From the NCBI RefSeq assembly GCF_012027645.1, contig NZ_SNUU01000001.1, forward strand, positions 186,001 to 250,000: 64,000 bases of DNA. The letters run 5' to 3'. This DNA comes from Thermococcus sp. 18S1 (lineage in GTDB: Archaea > Methanobacteriota_B > Thermococci > Thermococcales > Thermococcaceae). The position numbers were made by a program, and so were the translations under genes. The notes below the pieces were generated by a model. The model did not search any database, had not been told where the DNA came from, and saw only the letters and a program-made list of their open reading frames with translations. Of the stretch, positions 36,587 to 45,286 are shown piece by piece; positions within the stretch are counted from its first letter, which is position 1, and every line of letters starts with the position of its first letter.

Positions 36587-37144
36587 TTAACGGTTTTGTT
36601 TTCTCAACCCGGCGAGCTCCTCAACAAGCTCCCGGAAGTGCTCATAGAACTCGCTCTCCCTCAGGGAATCCAGCGCACCCCAGAACTCGCCGAGGTCTCT
36701 GAAGCCGGCCTTTTCGTATTCGAGTGCCTGAACCAGCATCTCCAGCTTGTCGGCGAACTTTACGAGCCTGCCCTCCAAGCTAAGCCCCTCCTCGTACTCG
36801 CGCCAGAGCCTGAAGTACTCCTTGGGGTTCGGGGCCTTTATGAAAAGCTCCATCGCAGCCTTCTTCTCGGCCTTACCCTTGTCGAGGTAGTACTGCGCCG
36901 TCAGGGGTATGTCGGTGACCCTCGCCTCGGCGAGGTCGTGGAGAACCGCTATCTTGAGGGCCCGCTCAACGTCTATCTCAACGCCTCTCGCTTTTAGCTC
37001 GTCGGCCAGGAATAGGGTTATCAGGGCAACGCGGTAGCTGTGGTCCGCTATGCTCTCGGGGTTTGAAACGCCCCGGAGGAGCCAGCCGGTTCTGGGAAGT
37101 TTTTTTAGGTTTCCAGCCTCGATAAAAAGGTCAATGAGAGACAT
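36587..37144 (-). CDS. HD-domain phosphohydrolase
   Basis: A 185-residue HD-domain protein. Metal ligands are H in DHSYRVAL, HD in LHDLAEARVTDIP, and a late Asp in KFADKLEMLVQA. Relatives (YfbR, human HDDC2) are 5'-deoxynucleotidases. The start is ATG 37144, 3 bp behind the OB-fold gene, so the two form an operon. The substrate is probably a nucleotide monophosphate, by family. Confidence 0.87.
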   Translation of the reverse strand: MSLIDLFIEAGNLKKLPRTGWLLRGVSNPESIADHSYRVALITLFLADELKARGVEIDVERALKIAVLHDLAEARVTDIPLTAQYYLDKGKAEKKAAMELFIKAPNPKEYFRLWREYEEGLSLEGRLVKFADKLEMLVQALEYEKAGFRDLGEFWGALDSLRESEFYEHFRELVEELAGLRKQNR

Positions 37145-37147
37145 TTT

Positions 37148-37462
37148 TCATTCCTCCGTTGTGAAAACCGCCCTTTCGGTTTCGATGGCGCTGGCCATTA
37201 TGCAGTCTCCCAGGAATCTGCCGTAGACCTTCACCCATTCGCCCTTTCCGAGGCACGGGCTTCCCGAGAACTCCACCCTGAGGCCGGAAACTTTAAAGGT
37301 CGTGCGGTAACCAGGTAACTCCATAGGGAGGAACTCCACAAGGGGCTTGTCCTCGATGGTGCCCTCGATTACGACGTTCTTACCGCGAAAACCGCCAGAA
37401 TTCAGCTCATCAACCGTAACGATGTAATAGTAATGATGACCCAGTTTGACCCGCTTGGGCAT
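37148..37462 (-). CDS. Small OB-fold protein
   Basis: A 104-residue beta-rich protein with an OB-like pattern: NVVIEGTIEDKPLVEF, TFKVSGLRVEFSG, GEWVKVYGRFLGD and CIMASAIETE. It may bind nucleic acid. The frame extends to 37816 on this strand, but that part runs antisense to the GTPase gene. ATG 37462, with GGTGATGAGC in front, is the real start. It is followed closely by the HD-domain gene. Confidence 0.75.
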   Translation of the reverse strand: MPKRVKLGHHYYYIVTVDELNSGGFRGKNVVIEGTIEDKPLVEFLPMELPGYRTTFKVSGLRVEFSGSPCLGKGEWVKVYGRFLGDCIMASAIETERAVFTTEE

Positions 37463-37472
37463 GCTCATCACC

Positions 37473-37496
37473 TTTATAGGCCGGCATCCTAAATAT
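37473..37496. promoter_or_regulatory. Interleaved divergent promoters (OB-fold protein / GTPase)
   Basis: TTTATA (37473-37478) would direct plus-strand initiation near 37502, leaving a short leader with GGGGTGAGGG before ATG 37512. TAAATAT (37490-37496) would direct minus-strand initiation near 37467. The starts are 49 bp apart. Confidence 0.5.
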
Positions 37497-37511
37497 CTGT
37501 GGGGTGAGGGT

Positions 37512-38069
37512 ATGATAAAGGTTGCGATTATCGGTGCCGAGAACGCCGGCAAGTCAACGCTCATGAACGCCCTCATAGGCGGTAAAATATCGGAGGTGGA
37601 GAACCTCCCAGGAACGACCAAAGGGGTAATCAGAAAACGCTTCGGAAAGCTCAAGATACCGAAGAGTATGAAGAACCCCCTAGGGGGAGCCGATGAGTTT
37701 GTGCTCATAGACACCGCCGGCCTCTTCGACCCCCAGAGGGAGCTGAGGGGCAAGGTCCTGAGCGAGGAGAAGTTCCGCGAGATAATCGACGAGATAGTCT
37801 CCGCGGACATAGTCATTCACATGGTCGATGCCACCGTCGGCCTGCACAGGGGCATGGAGAAGCTCCACCACATGCTCAAGTTCCGCTACGAGAAGCCGAT
37901 AATCGTTGTCATTAATAAAGTGGACCTGGTTCCACGGGAGAGGGTGGAAGAGCTGCGAGGGATAATAAAGAAGCGCCTTGAGCAGGAGGCGATACCGCTG
38001 TCCCTGGTCACCTACGAGGGATTCAATAACCTGCTCGAGAGGCTGGCGTACTACGCTCAGTACGTTTGA
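37512..38069 (+). CDS. Small Era/Der-like GTPase
   Basis: A 185-residue GTPase with G1 GAENAGKST, G2 region PGTTKG, G3 DTAG and G4 NKVD. The C-terminal part ends without a KH domain, so it is shorter than Era. Such GTPases usually assist ribosome assembly; the target here is unknown. GGGGTGAGGG precedes ATG 37512. A longer frame starting at 37446 would overlap the divergent gene and is rejected. Confidence 0.87.
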   Translation: MIKVAIIGAENAGKSTLMNALIGGKISEVENLPGTTKGVIRKRFGKLKIPKSMKNPLGGADEFVLIDTAGLFDPQRELRGKVLSEEKFREIIDEIVSADIVIHMVDATVGLHRGMEKLHHMLKFRYEKPIIVVINKVDLVPRERVEELRGIIKKRLEQEAIPLSLVTYEGFNNLLERLAYYAQYV

Positions 38070-38076
38070 AGGCGCG

Positions 38077-38499
38077 TTACTCCCCAGGGAACTCCGGACA
38101 TGGACACACCATGACCTGAACCTTCCTGCGCCTCGGGCCGTCCAGCTCGATGAAGAGTATCCGCTGCCAGGTCCCGAGCTGGAGCTCGGCCCCGTCTATG
38201 GGAACGACGACCTCAGGGTTCAGGAAGAGGGTCGCCCGCAGGTGGGCGTGGGCGTTGCTGTCTATGCGGTCGTGGGCGTAGCCGGCATCTTCCGGAACCA
38301 GCTCTTTCATCCGAGCTTTGATGTCCCGAAGAAGTCCGCCTTCAGCTTCGTTTATCATGAGACCTGTGGTTGTGTGTCTGACAAAAACGACGGCGATGCC
38401 GTGCTTGACCCCTGAGCGATAGACGAGCCTCTGGACCTCGGGGGTTATATCAACTATCTGGAACCTCTCCCCCGTGGGAACCTCGATCTCAAAGAGCAT
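38077..38499 (-). CDS. UPF0047/YjbQ family protein
   Basis: A 140-residue protein of the YjbQ family with HTTTGLMINE, the His-rich NAHAHLRATL and the C-terminal GTWQRILFIELDGPRRRKV. Some members show weak thiamine-phosphate synthase activity; the true role is unclear. ATG 38499 has GGTGATGGG in front. It lies 4 bp behind the 95-residue hypothetical gene, so it belongs to a three-gene operon with the helical-repeat protein. Confidence 0.9.
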   Translation of the reverse strand: MLFEIEVPTGERFQIVDITPEVQRLVYRSGVKHGIAVVFVRHTTTGLMINEAEGGLLRDIKARMKELVPEDAGYAHDRIDSNAHAHLRATLFLNPEVVVPIDGAELQLGTWQRILFIELDGPRRRKVQVMVCPCPEFPGE

Positions 38500-38503
38500 C
38501 CCA

Positions 38504-38791
38504 TCACCCGGGCAGGTTCTTTCTAATCTCCACCAGCAGCTCCTCGGCACCCTTAACCCTGCCGGACACTACCGCCTTGAGGAGAACCGCCAGCTCATAG
38601 GCCTCGACGAGATCTCTTCTGCCTTTCTCGGTGACCTCCGAGCGCAGGGTGGAGTATATCTCCTCAACCGCATCCCTGAAAAGAACCTCGTCGGAGTACA
38701 GCTCCTTGTCGGCCAGGAGCAGGGAGATCATGTCCGCTATAAACTCCACCCGATCGCTCCTCGACTTCCTCAGTGCTTTGAGCCGTTCCAC
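38504..38791 (-). CDS. Hypothetical helical protein
   Basis: A 95-residue helical, charged protein (DRVEFIADMISLLLADKEL, GRRDLVEAYELAVLLKAVV). No family is recognised. GTG 38791 follows GGAGGG with 7-nt spacing, inside the end of the upstream gene (22-bp overlap), which indicates translational coupling. It may act together with the helical-repeat protein. Confidence 0.7.
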   Translation of the reverse strand: MERLKALRKSRSDRVEFIADMISLLLADKELYSDEVLFRDAVEEIYSTLRSEVTEKGRRDLVEAYELAVLLKAVVSGRVKGAEELLVEIRKNLPG

Positions 38792-40053
38792 TGCTTAACC
38801 CTCCCCGGAAGCTCCTGTTCGAGAGCTTTTATCAGGATTTCAGAGACAAGGATCGAAGAGAATTTGGGGTCGCGAACCTCGAGGGCGGCATCGATGGCAC
38901 GCTCAATATCTCCATTCTTGACCAGGTGGTGGGCGATGTCGGCCATGACTATCGAGCGAAGCCTCTCGTCCCTCAGCAGGCTCCCAACCTTCATAGCACC
39001 CTCCAGCTCGCCCGTAATGACGTAGTAGCGGGCGATCTTGGCCCATACCTCCTCGCTGGACGTGCTCTTGCCTATGGCCTTAATTATCTCCCATCCCCCG
39101 AGCTCGGGCCTTTCCAGGATGCGGTTCATCACGGCCTTTCCAACGAGTTCCGCCTCATCGTCCTCAAGGGGGGATATGAAAGCCGGGAGAACGTTGTGAT
39201 CCCTTTCCAGGAGGTCCAGGGCAATTTTAACAAACACCTCATCGCTGTTCTCCAGGCGCCGTATAAGCTCGGCGGCAGAAACTCCCTCGCCGCTCAAGGC
39301 AAATGCGAGGGCAAGCTCCTCAGTGAACTCCTCCCCAAACTTCTCAATCAGTCCGTTGGCGACGGCCTCAAGGGAATCTATGTAGTGCCCGAGTACCTCC
39401 CGATCCTTCAGGTAGAAAGCCACCTCCTTGAAGGCGTGTCTCGCCCACTCCTTCACCTCTATCTCCAGTATCAGCGAGATTCCGTTTTCGTAGCTCCCGA
39501 GGGCGAGGTATGCTTTGATCAGCTCGAGAAGGGCCTTGGAGCGGTAGGGCTCACCGTCGATGTACTCAAGGGCAAGTTTGCTCTTCCTGATGCGGGATGC
39601 GACCTTAAGCTGCTCCCGTCCAATCATCTTCGTGTTGGCCCGGATGATCTCAAGAAGGATCTCGTTCCGGAGGGTACGGTCATTCACCTCCAGTGCGTAG
39701 GTGATGGCCTCGCCCACCTCCCCCAGGGCGAGCATGTAGGCGGCGGCAGTCCTCATTATAACGTCTCGAGGAGGTGCGGGAAGGACGCGGGAGTCCTCAA
39801 GAACACCCTGGTATATCCTCTTGGAGGACTTCAGACCCGCCCTGCCGAGAGAATAACCGACCGACAGGAGCGCTCGGAACATCTTTACGGGGTCCTCTAT
39901 CTCCTTCGCAGTTTCGATAGCCTTTAGAAACGCAGCTTTATAACTACCATCTCTGGCCTTGGCAAGCCTCTCACCTATTTTAGCATACGTTACCGATTTT
40001 ATATAGGGATCAGGAATTACCTCAACGGAAGCGAGGATTTCCTTGACAATCAT
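38770..40053 (-). CDS. Helical-repeat (HEAT/TPR-like) protein of unknown function
   Basis: A 427-residue all-helical protein with regularly spaced helix pairs, e.g. YAKIGERLAKARDG, AFLKAIETAKEIEDP, LLSVGYSLGRAGL, ALLELIKAYLALGSYE, ALEVRDPKFSSILVSEIL. There is no signal peptide or membrane helix, so it is a cytoplasmic scaffold. Related repeat proteins occur in several copies in Thermococcales genomes but have no assigned role. It heads a three-gene operon with the 95-residue protein and the YjbQ-like protein. Confidence 0.75.
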   Translation of the reverse strand: MIVKEILASVEVIPDPYIKSVTYAKIGERLAKARDGSYKAAFLKAIETAKEIEDPVKMFRALLSVGYSLGRAGLKSSKRIYQGVLEDSRVLPAPPRDVIMRTAAAYMLALGEVGEAITYALEVNDRTLRNEILLEIIRANTKMIGREQLKVASRIRKSKLALEYIDGEPYRSKALLELIKAYLALGSYENGISLILEIEVKEWARHAFKEVAFYLKDREVLGHYIDSLEAVANGLIEKFGEEFTEELALAFALSGEGVSAAELIRRLENSDEVFVKIALDLLERDHNVLPAFISPLEDDEAELVGKAVMNRILERPELGGWEIIKAIGKSTSSEEVWAKIARYYVITGELEGAMKVGSLLRDERLRSIVMADIAHHLVKNGDIERAIDAALEVRDPKFSSILVSEILIKALEQELPGRVKQWNGSKH

Positions 40054-40172
40054 GCCACATATCCCCCGTACGTTTGTGGATTTTGCACACCTCCCTTATT
40101 CTTTATTGCACATCACATCTTATTAACCTAACCCTCGGAACGTTTTTAAGGGCTCCTTCGAAGGATGCGACC

Positions 40173-41273
40173 ATGTACGCGGTGATATTTGGCAAAAATC
40201 CACGCCTCAGTGAGGCAGAATTTTATGCATTCACCAGAAGGTTCAACCTTAAAGTTAGAGTTATCGAGTCCGCCCGGGACTGGCTGGTATTTGAGTCATC
40301 CACCGCGGTGGAGAGGTACTTCCACTGGCTGGGGGGTTCACTCAAACTGGTCCAGATAGCCGGCGAAGGTGAGGATGCCATAAAAGAACTCGAATACGCG
40401 AGGCTCTTCACGGTCAGCCTCTACGGTGAGAGCGACTGGAAGCTCTGGAGGAAGCTGGGGAGTGCGATAAAAAGGGAGTTCAAGGCGGAAGGCCCGTCAA
40501 AGTTCTTCAAGCCCGCCAAGGTTTATGCCATGCCCGCCGAACTCATCCTCAAGGGCTTTCCAGAAGTTAAGGACTTCGTCTTCCTCTTCCGCGAGGACGG
40601 GAGCTTCTGGGTCGGCGAGACCGTGAAGGTTACAGACCCGTTTGAGCTGAAGAAGCTCGACGTGGAGAGGCCGGTTCAGAGGCCCATCCTTTCCATCCCG
40701 CCCAGGCTCGCGAGGATAATGGTGAACCTGACGGAGGTGAGGAAGGGCTCCTTCCTCGACCCATTCTGCGGAATAGGGACGATAGTTCAGGAGTTCGTCC
40801 TCCAGGGGCTGAGTGCCTACGGAAGCGACCGCGACCCGGAGAGAATACGGGACGCCAAGAAGAACCTCGCATGGCTCAGAAAGGAGTTCCGCCTCAAGAA
40901 CTCCGCTCACCTCGAAGTCTGCGACGCGAGAAAGCTGAGACGATGCTTCCGCCAGCGGTTCGACGCGATAGTTACCGAACCCTACCTCGGAAAGCCCCTT
41001 AAGAGGAACCCGAGCAGGGGCGAGGCGATAAAGCTCGCCAACGAGCTGGACAGGCTCTACTACCCCGTCTTCGAGAGCTTCGGCGATGTCCTCAAGAGGA
41101 ACGGAAAAGTGGTCTTCGTCTTCCCTGCCTACAGGCTGAGCGGAGGGGGAATATACAGAAAGGAGAGGAAGTGGCTGACCAAGCTCGGCTTCGAGGTCGT
41201 TGGAAGGTACACCGACTACGAGGAGAGGCACAAGCTCGTCAGGGACATCCACGTGCTGAGGTATCGGGGCTAA
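40173..41273 (+). CDS. SAM-dependent RNA methyltransferase, Trm11/TrmG10-like
   Basis: A 366-residue protein. The N-terminal 150 residues resemble a degenerate THUMP-containing region (MYAVIFGKNPRLSEAEFYAF). The C-terminal Rossmann methyltransferase has motif I DPFCGIGTIVQE and motif IV TEPYLGKP, where the usual N2-guanine methylase motif is DPPY. A tRNA guanosine is a likely target. A TATA-like CGTTTTTAAG ends at 40150, so ATG 40173 is probably leaderless. The stop overlaps the convergent gene in CTAA (41270-41273). Confidence 0.8.
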   Translation: MYAVIFGKNPRLSEAEFYAFTRRFNLKVRVIESARDWLVFESSTAVERYFHWLGGSLKLVQIAGEGEDAIKELEYARLFTVSLYGESDWKLWRKLGSAIKREFKAEGPSKFFKPAKVYAMPAELILKGFPEVKDFVFLFREDGSFWVGETVKVTDPFELKKLDVERPVQRPILSIPPRLARIMVNLTEVRKGSFLDPFCGIGTIVQEFVLQGLSAYGSDRDPERIRDAKKNLAWLRKEFRLKNSAHLEVCDARKLRRCFRQRFDAIVTEPYLGKPLKRNPSRGEAIKLANELDRLYYPVFESFGDVLKRNGKVVFVFPAYRLSGGGIYRKERKWLTKLGFEVVGRYTDYEERHKLVRDIHVLRYRG

Positions 41274-41695
41274 AGGAGCCTCGCGTGCTCCTGCTTTATG
41301 CAGCGATGGGCAACCGCGGTTAGGCCGGCCTCCTTGGCCCTTTTGAACGCATCCCTGTTGTACGTGTTGAACTGGAACCAGACGACCTTCGCACCCTTCT
41401 TTATCGCCTGCTCGACGTAGTCCATCGTGAACTCAGGCCTCACGAAAAGGTCGACTATCTCCACCTCGTCGGGGATATCGAGAACGCTCGGATAGCACTT
41501 CCTTCCGAGGACTTCGGAATAGCGGGGGTTGACTGGATAGACTTCGTAGCCGTGTTCGAGGAGGTAGCGCATCACATCGTTGGAATCCCTCTCCGGTTTC
41601 GGTGAAGCTCCCACGAGGGCGATCTTTTTGTACTTCGTCAGTATCTCCGTAATCTCCTCGTCGTTCAACCTATCAACGGGCATTATCCTGACCAT
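41270..41695 (-). CDS. CoA-binding domain protein
   Basis: A 141-residue single-domain protein of the CoA-binding Rossmann family: IALVGASPKPERDSNDVMRYLLEHGYEVYPVNP, then VEIVDLFVRPEF and a conserved VAHRCIKQEH near the end. Members bind CoA and may regulate enzymes; no partner is visible. GGTGATAGC precedes ATG 41695; a second ATG five codons in is possible. Confidence 0.87.
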   Translation of the reverse strand: MVRIMPVDRLNDEEITEILTKYKKIALVGASPKPERDSNDVMRYLLEHGYEVYPVNPRYSEVLGRKCYPSVLDIPDEVEIVDLFVRPEFTMDYVEQAIKKGAKVVWFQFNTYNRDAFKRAKEAGLTAVAHRCIKQEHARLL

Positions 41696-41762
41696 GCTAT
41701 CACCGGAGGGGTTTGGAAGCCAACCTTTAAAGCTCTAACTGAGAAGTTTCTTCGGTGAGAAC

Positions 41763-42200
41763 ATGGCGCTCTATGAGGAGACCCTGACAAGCAGGGTATT
41801 CCAGATCATCATGCTGGTTCCAATCCTTGCGATGTTCGCGGGCCTCTATGCGACGTACCAGGCGGGTGAAGGTGTTGAGATAATGCTCGCGACCACGGCG
41901 GGGGTTACGGTTCTGCTCCTGGACGTGATGGCGATTAAAATCGAGATAGACGAGCGCGAGCTGAGGATAAGGGGCATCATTGGACTCATAGTCAGGAAGA
42001 CGGTTCCTCTCGAGAACATTGCGAGCTTCCGGGTCGGTGAGGGCTGGACGTCCTGCTACGGGACGGTGCACTTCAACCTGCCTGCTAAAGGCTGCCTCAC
42101 GATACACCAGAAGAAGGGCTGGACCCTTTCGTTCACGACCAACAACCCGGAGGAAGTTGCAAGGGTTCTGGCTACTCTCGGCGTTCCACGAGAACCTTAG
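41763..42200 (+). CDS. Two-helix membrane protein with PH-like domain
   Basis: A 145-residue protein with two N-terminal hydrophobic helices (IIMLVPILAMFAGLYA, IMLATTAGVTVLLLDVM) and a beta-rich C-terminal half (IEIDERELRIRGIIG, VPLENIASFRVGEGW, GWTLSFTTNNPEEVA) that resembles bacterial PH-like domains. CGGTGAGAAC precedes ATG 41763. Function unknown. Its last 29 bp overlap the convergent NfeD-like gene. Confidence 0.72.
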   Translation: MALYEETLTSRVFQIIMLVPILAMFAGLYATYQAGEGVEIMLATTAGVTVLLLDVMAIKIEIDERELRIRGIIGLIVRKTVPLENIASFRVGEGWTSCYGTVHFNLPAKGCLTIHQKKGWTLSFTTNNPEEVARVLATLGVPREP

Positions 42201-42558
42201 TGCCCCTGACGGCCGTTATCTTCACTTTCTCGCCTCTTTTGGCGGTTCCATCCAAGCACTCCGCCTTCCAGAGCTCGCCATCGAGTTTAACAACTCCCTC
42301 AGGGGAAAGGTCTTCCACAACGAGGGCGGTTCTCCCTATCAACCTTTCAGGGCCCACCTCGGGTTTTTTGTTCGCCCCACCGCCGAGAACGAAGGGCGCT
42401 ATGAGGAAATCCTTGGCCAGGAGGACAGCCATCACAAGCAATCCCGCCCAGAGGGGAATCTCCACACCTATCTCCGGGAGTATCAGGAAGATAAAAACGC
42501 CAACGATAATCTCATCGGCCATCAGTGCGAGGAGCTTGAGGACATCCCGTAAATCCAA
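42172..42558 (-). CDS. Short NfeD-like membrane protein
   Basis: A 128-residue protein with two N-terminal helices and a C-terminal OB-like NfeD domain (LIGRTALVVEDLSPEGVVKLDGELWKAE, KVKITAVRGTKVLVE). NfeD proteins normally sit beside a stomatin-type gene; none is adjacent here. GTG 42582 opens the frame but lies upstream of the predicted transcription start. TTG 42558, with GGTG seven bases before, is preferred, though the start is not certain. Confidence 0.77.
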   Translation of the reverse strand: MDLRDVLKLLALMADEIIVGVFIFLILPEIGVEIPLWAGLLVMAVLLAKDFLIAPFVLGGGANKKPEVGPERLIGRTALVVEDLSPEGVVKLDGELWKAECLDGTAKRGEKVKITAVRGTKVLVERRE

Positions 42559-42590
42559 TCCGCCACACCAGTCAAGGTTCACCCAAAAAC

Positions 42591-42597
42591 TTAATAT
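42591..42597. promoter_or_regulatory. TATA element shared by the NfeD-like and GT-C-like genes
   Basis: TTAATAT is at correct spacing for both strands: plus-strand initiation near 42620 (ATG 42627) and minus-strand initiation near 42568 (TTG 42558). No second TATA box is evident in the 68-bp gap. Confidence 0.45.
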
Positions 42598-42626
42598 CTT
42601 TTGCGAGCTATACTACCCGATCTTCG

Positions 42627-43835
42627 ATGGATAGGGGACTAAAACTCGCGGCGGTCTTGGGGGTAATACTCCAGATGGCACTGTCCTTCTTGGGCTACCA
42701 TTACATGGACGGCCACGTTCTAGCGGTCTCAGCGTTTACCTTCGCCAGGTTCGGAATCAGCCCGTACAGCTGGTGCGAGATAAGCATGTGCGAGATGTGG
42801 TACTCGTATCCGCCGATACCCTTCCTCCTCGTGGCCCCTTTCTATACACTCGACTTGTCCCCCCTCGCAGCGAGGCTCGCCCTTAAAGTCCCGGCACTCT
42901 TGGGAAGTCTGGTGCTCTCCCACGCGGTTTACCGGATGAGTGGGGACGCAAAAAGGGCAGTTCTGCTCCTGTTCAACCCCCTCCTGCTTTACATCGGCCC
43001 GTTCAGGGGGCACTTCGATGCCCTGGCGGTTGGTCTTATGTTGGAGTCGTACGTTGAGCTGGAGAGAGGTAAAATAGGGCTGGCAGGAGTTTATGCGGCA
43101 CTGTCGACCCTTACAAAGCAGTACGTACCTATTATCCTCCTGGCGGTCTTATTAACGCCGAAAAGGAGAAGGAATATCCCAAGGTTCTTGGCGATCGCAA
43201 CCATCGTGGGGCTCGCCATCTCGGCGCCGTTCTTGCTCGAGAATCCTGAGGGATATCTAAAGGCAGTACTCGGCTTCCATGCTTCAAGGTTCGCCATGAA
43301 CTATGGGTTCTTTGGCATTCCTCTGCTCGGGGGAGCCATCCGTCGCATACTCCTCCCTGTGGAACCGCCTTCGTCGCTTCCTCCAGAGGCCGGCACCATC
43401 ACTGGTTTGATCCTCACCCTGCCCCTCCTCTACGGGCTCATTCTTCTGTACAGAAAAGCCTGGAATGGCGACCTTAGCGAAAAAGAGGCCCTCACCGGAG
43501 GCATAGTGGCGATGCTGGGACTGAGCAAAGTTGTCAATATCCAGTACTTTGCCCTGCTGGCGGCCCTTGATGTGAGCCTTCTGCAGTGGACGCTGCTTGC
43601 CGTATCCGGCATGGTGAAGGGTTTCGACCTTCTGAAGTCGCTCCCCCCATGGGGACAGTCGCCGGTGTCCTACTGGAATCCAGAAGCTCTCGCCCTCGAC
43701 GGCACAGCACTCGATGGTCTCAGCCGGCTTGCGGCGTTCGTGCTGTACATACCCGTCTTGGTAACCCTGAAAGACCTAACCAAGAGGCTTATCCTTGGTA
43801 ATCCTCACCGCTCAGAAAGCGCCAGTAGGGATTGA
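42627..43835 (+). CDS. Polytopic membrane protein, GT-C glycosyltransferase-like
   Basis: A 402-residue protein with about ten hydrophobic helices. The first outer loop holds SYPPIPFLLVAPFY, and a later loop holds LLYIGPFRGHFDALAVG. This pattern resembles lipid-linked mannosyltransferases of the GT-C fold. A polyprenol-phosphate sugar donor is therefore possible, but no exact family is certain. The mRNA is probably leaderless. The 3' end overlaps the convergent DUF45 gene by 47 bp, the longest such overlap here. Confidence 0.7.
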   Translation: MDRGLKLAAVLGVILQMALSFLGYHYMDGHVLAVSAFTFARFGISPYSWCEISMCEMWYSYPPIPFLLVAPFYTLDLSPLAARLALKVPALLGSLVLSHAVYRMSGDAKRAVLLLFNPLLLYIGPFRGHFDALAVGLMLESYVELERGKIGLAGVYAALSTLTKQYVPIILLAVLLTPKRRRNIPRFLAIATIVGLAISAPFLLENPEGYLKAVLGFHASRFAMNYGFFGIPLLGGAIRRILLPVEPPSSLPPEAGTITGLILTLPLLYGLILLYRKAWNGDLSEKEALTGGIVAMLGLSKVVNIQYFALLAALDVSLLQWTLLAVSGMVKGFDLLKSLPPWGQSPVSYWNPEALALDGTALDGLSRLAAFVLYIPVLVTLKDLTKRLILGNPHRSESASRD

Positions 43836-44445
43836 GCTCTATGATGCTCCACCACTTCTTGAGCTCCCTTCTAGCGGTTTTGTAGTCAGGATAAAATCTC
43901 CCAACGAGCTCCCAGAAAGCCCCCGAGTGATTCATGTGCTTCAGATGGGCGAGCTCGTGGATTACAACGTACTCCCTCAGTTCCGGAGGAAGGGCTATGA
44001 GGCGAACGTTGAAGTTCAGGTTCCCCCTGGGGGAGCAGCTTCCCCATCGGCTCTTCTGATGGCGGATATACACCTTTCCCGGCTGAAGTCCCATCCTGTG
44101 GGCATAGGAATCCACAAGGGGGATGAGTTCCTTCCGCAGGAGTTTCTTGAGGTACGAAAGAACCTCGTCCCTGCTGGGGGAGAGGACGACGGTCTTGAAC
44201 CGCTCGTGAACTTTGGGCTTTCTCCCGTGGATGACCCGATAGAACTCGCCGTTGATGGGGAAACCGGACTCCGCAATCTCCCTGAGCTCACCTATCTCGG
44301 CCAGCTTCCCCTCGAGCCAGCCGCGGTGTTTCTCGATCAGGTTATCAACGTCGAAGCCATCAGGGGCAGTGACCACAACCGTTCCGTCCGGCCTTACCTC
44401 GAGCCTTACGTACTTAACCGGCCGACGGCGAACCCTCAACCTCAT
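43789..44445 (-). CDS. DUF45/YgjP-like zinc metallopeptidase
   Basis: A 218-residue protein with a beta-rich N-terminus (KYVRLEVRPDGTVVVTAP) and the zinc motif HELAHLKHMNHS, preceded by RWGSCSPRGNLNFN. This is the YgjP/DUF45 family of predicted metallopeptidases. The physiological substrate is unknown. ATG 44445 has GGTGAGCGGC before it; an ATG three codons upstream does not fit as well. Confidence 0.87.
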   Translation of the reverse strand: MRLRVRRRPVKYVRLEVRPDGTVVVTAPDGFDVDNLIEKHRGWLEGKLAEIGELREIAESGFPINGEFYRVIHGRKPKVHERFKTVVLSPSRDEVLSYLKKLLRKELIPLVDSYAHRMGLQPGKVYIRHQKSRWGSCSPRGNLNFNVRLIALPPELREYVVIHELAHLKHMNHSGAFWELVGRFYPDYKTARRELKKWWSIIELNPYWRFLSGEDYQG

Positions 44446-44483
44446 GCCGCTCACCTTTTAAGGAGAATGGATAAAAAGTCCTT

Positions 44484-45284
44484 ATGAAGGTTCGGGTTGT
44501 AGAGAGGCGCGCCAAGAGCATCTACACCAGATCGAAGATTCCGGGCGTGGAGTGGGCGGTCAACCAGTACGTCGGCTGTGCCTTCGCATGCGAGTACTGC
44601 TACGCCAAGTTTCTGACGAGGTGGAAGGACTACGGGAGATGGGGGAGCTGGGTCGAGGTCAAGACCAACGCACCCGACCTGGCGAGAAAGCACGTTTCTG
44701 GGAGCGTAGTCATGTCAACGGTGAGCGACCCGTACCAACCGATAGAGGCCGAGTTAAAGCTTACGAGAAGGGTTTTGAGGTACATGGACAAGAGGAACGA
44801 ACTTTCGGTGCTCACCAAGTCCCCTCTGGTAACCCGTGACATCGACCTTTTCAAGGAGTTCCGAACGATAGAGGTCGGCCTCACGATAAACGGCTTTAGG
44901 GGGAGAGAAAAGAGGCTGTTTGAACCGCTGACACCGGTCCACGAGGCGAGGGTTAGCGCCCTTAAGGAACTCCACGAGGCGGGCTTGAAAACGTACGTCT
45001 TCGTCAGCCCGATAATTCCGGAGATAACGGACGTTTCCGCCATAGTCGAGGAGACTAGGGACTTCGCAGACTACTACTTCTTCGAAGTGCTCAACCTCCG
45101 TGCGTCGGGGAGGGAATTCCGGGAACTCCTCCGCGATGAGTACCCGGAAAGCTACGAGGTTCTGACTGACGAGGAGGCCTTTGAAGAGTTTCTGTGGGAG
45201 CTGAAGAAGGAGATAAAGGCCCTACGCGTGAAGGCGGAGGGGATAGAGACCCATAGGAAAGGCTGGGAGTTCGTGGAGCTGTAA
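44484..45284 (+). CDS. Radical SAM protein, SPL-like
   Basis: A 266-residue radical SAM enzyme of the COG1533 (SplB-like) group: the 4Fe-4S cluster is bound by CAFACEYC, followed by YAKFLTRW and MSTVSDPYQPIE. Spore photoproduct lyase repairs DNA photolesions, but archaeal members are uncharacterised. CTTTTAAGG (44455-44463) lies about 25 nt upstream, so the mRNA is probably leaderless at ATG 44484. Confidence 0.87.
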   Translation: MKVRVVERRAKSIYTRSKIPGVEWAVNQYVGCAFACEYCYAKFLTRWKDYGRWGSWVEVKTNAPDLARKHVSGSVVMSTVSDPYQPIEAELKLTRRVLRYMDKRNELSVLTKSPLVTRDIDLFKEFRTIEVGLTINGFRGREKRLFEPLTPVHEARVSALKELHEAGLKTYVFVSPIIPEITDVSAIVEETRDFADYYFFEVLNLRASGREFRELLRDEYPESYEVLTDEEAFEEFLWELKKEIKALRVKAEGIETHRKGWEFVEL

Positions 45285-45286
45285 AT

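Noticed and set aside
37463-37816. N-terminal extension of the small OB-fold protein
   Set aside because: Runs antisense to the GTPase gene and upstream of the predicted promoter; ATG 37462 has the only SD.
38926-39927. 333-codon plus-strand frame
   Set aside because: Antisense to the helical-repeat gene; no start signals.
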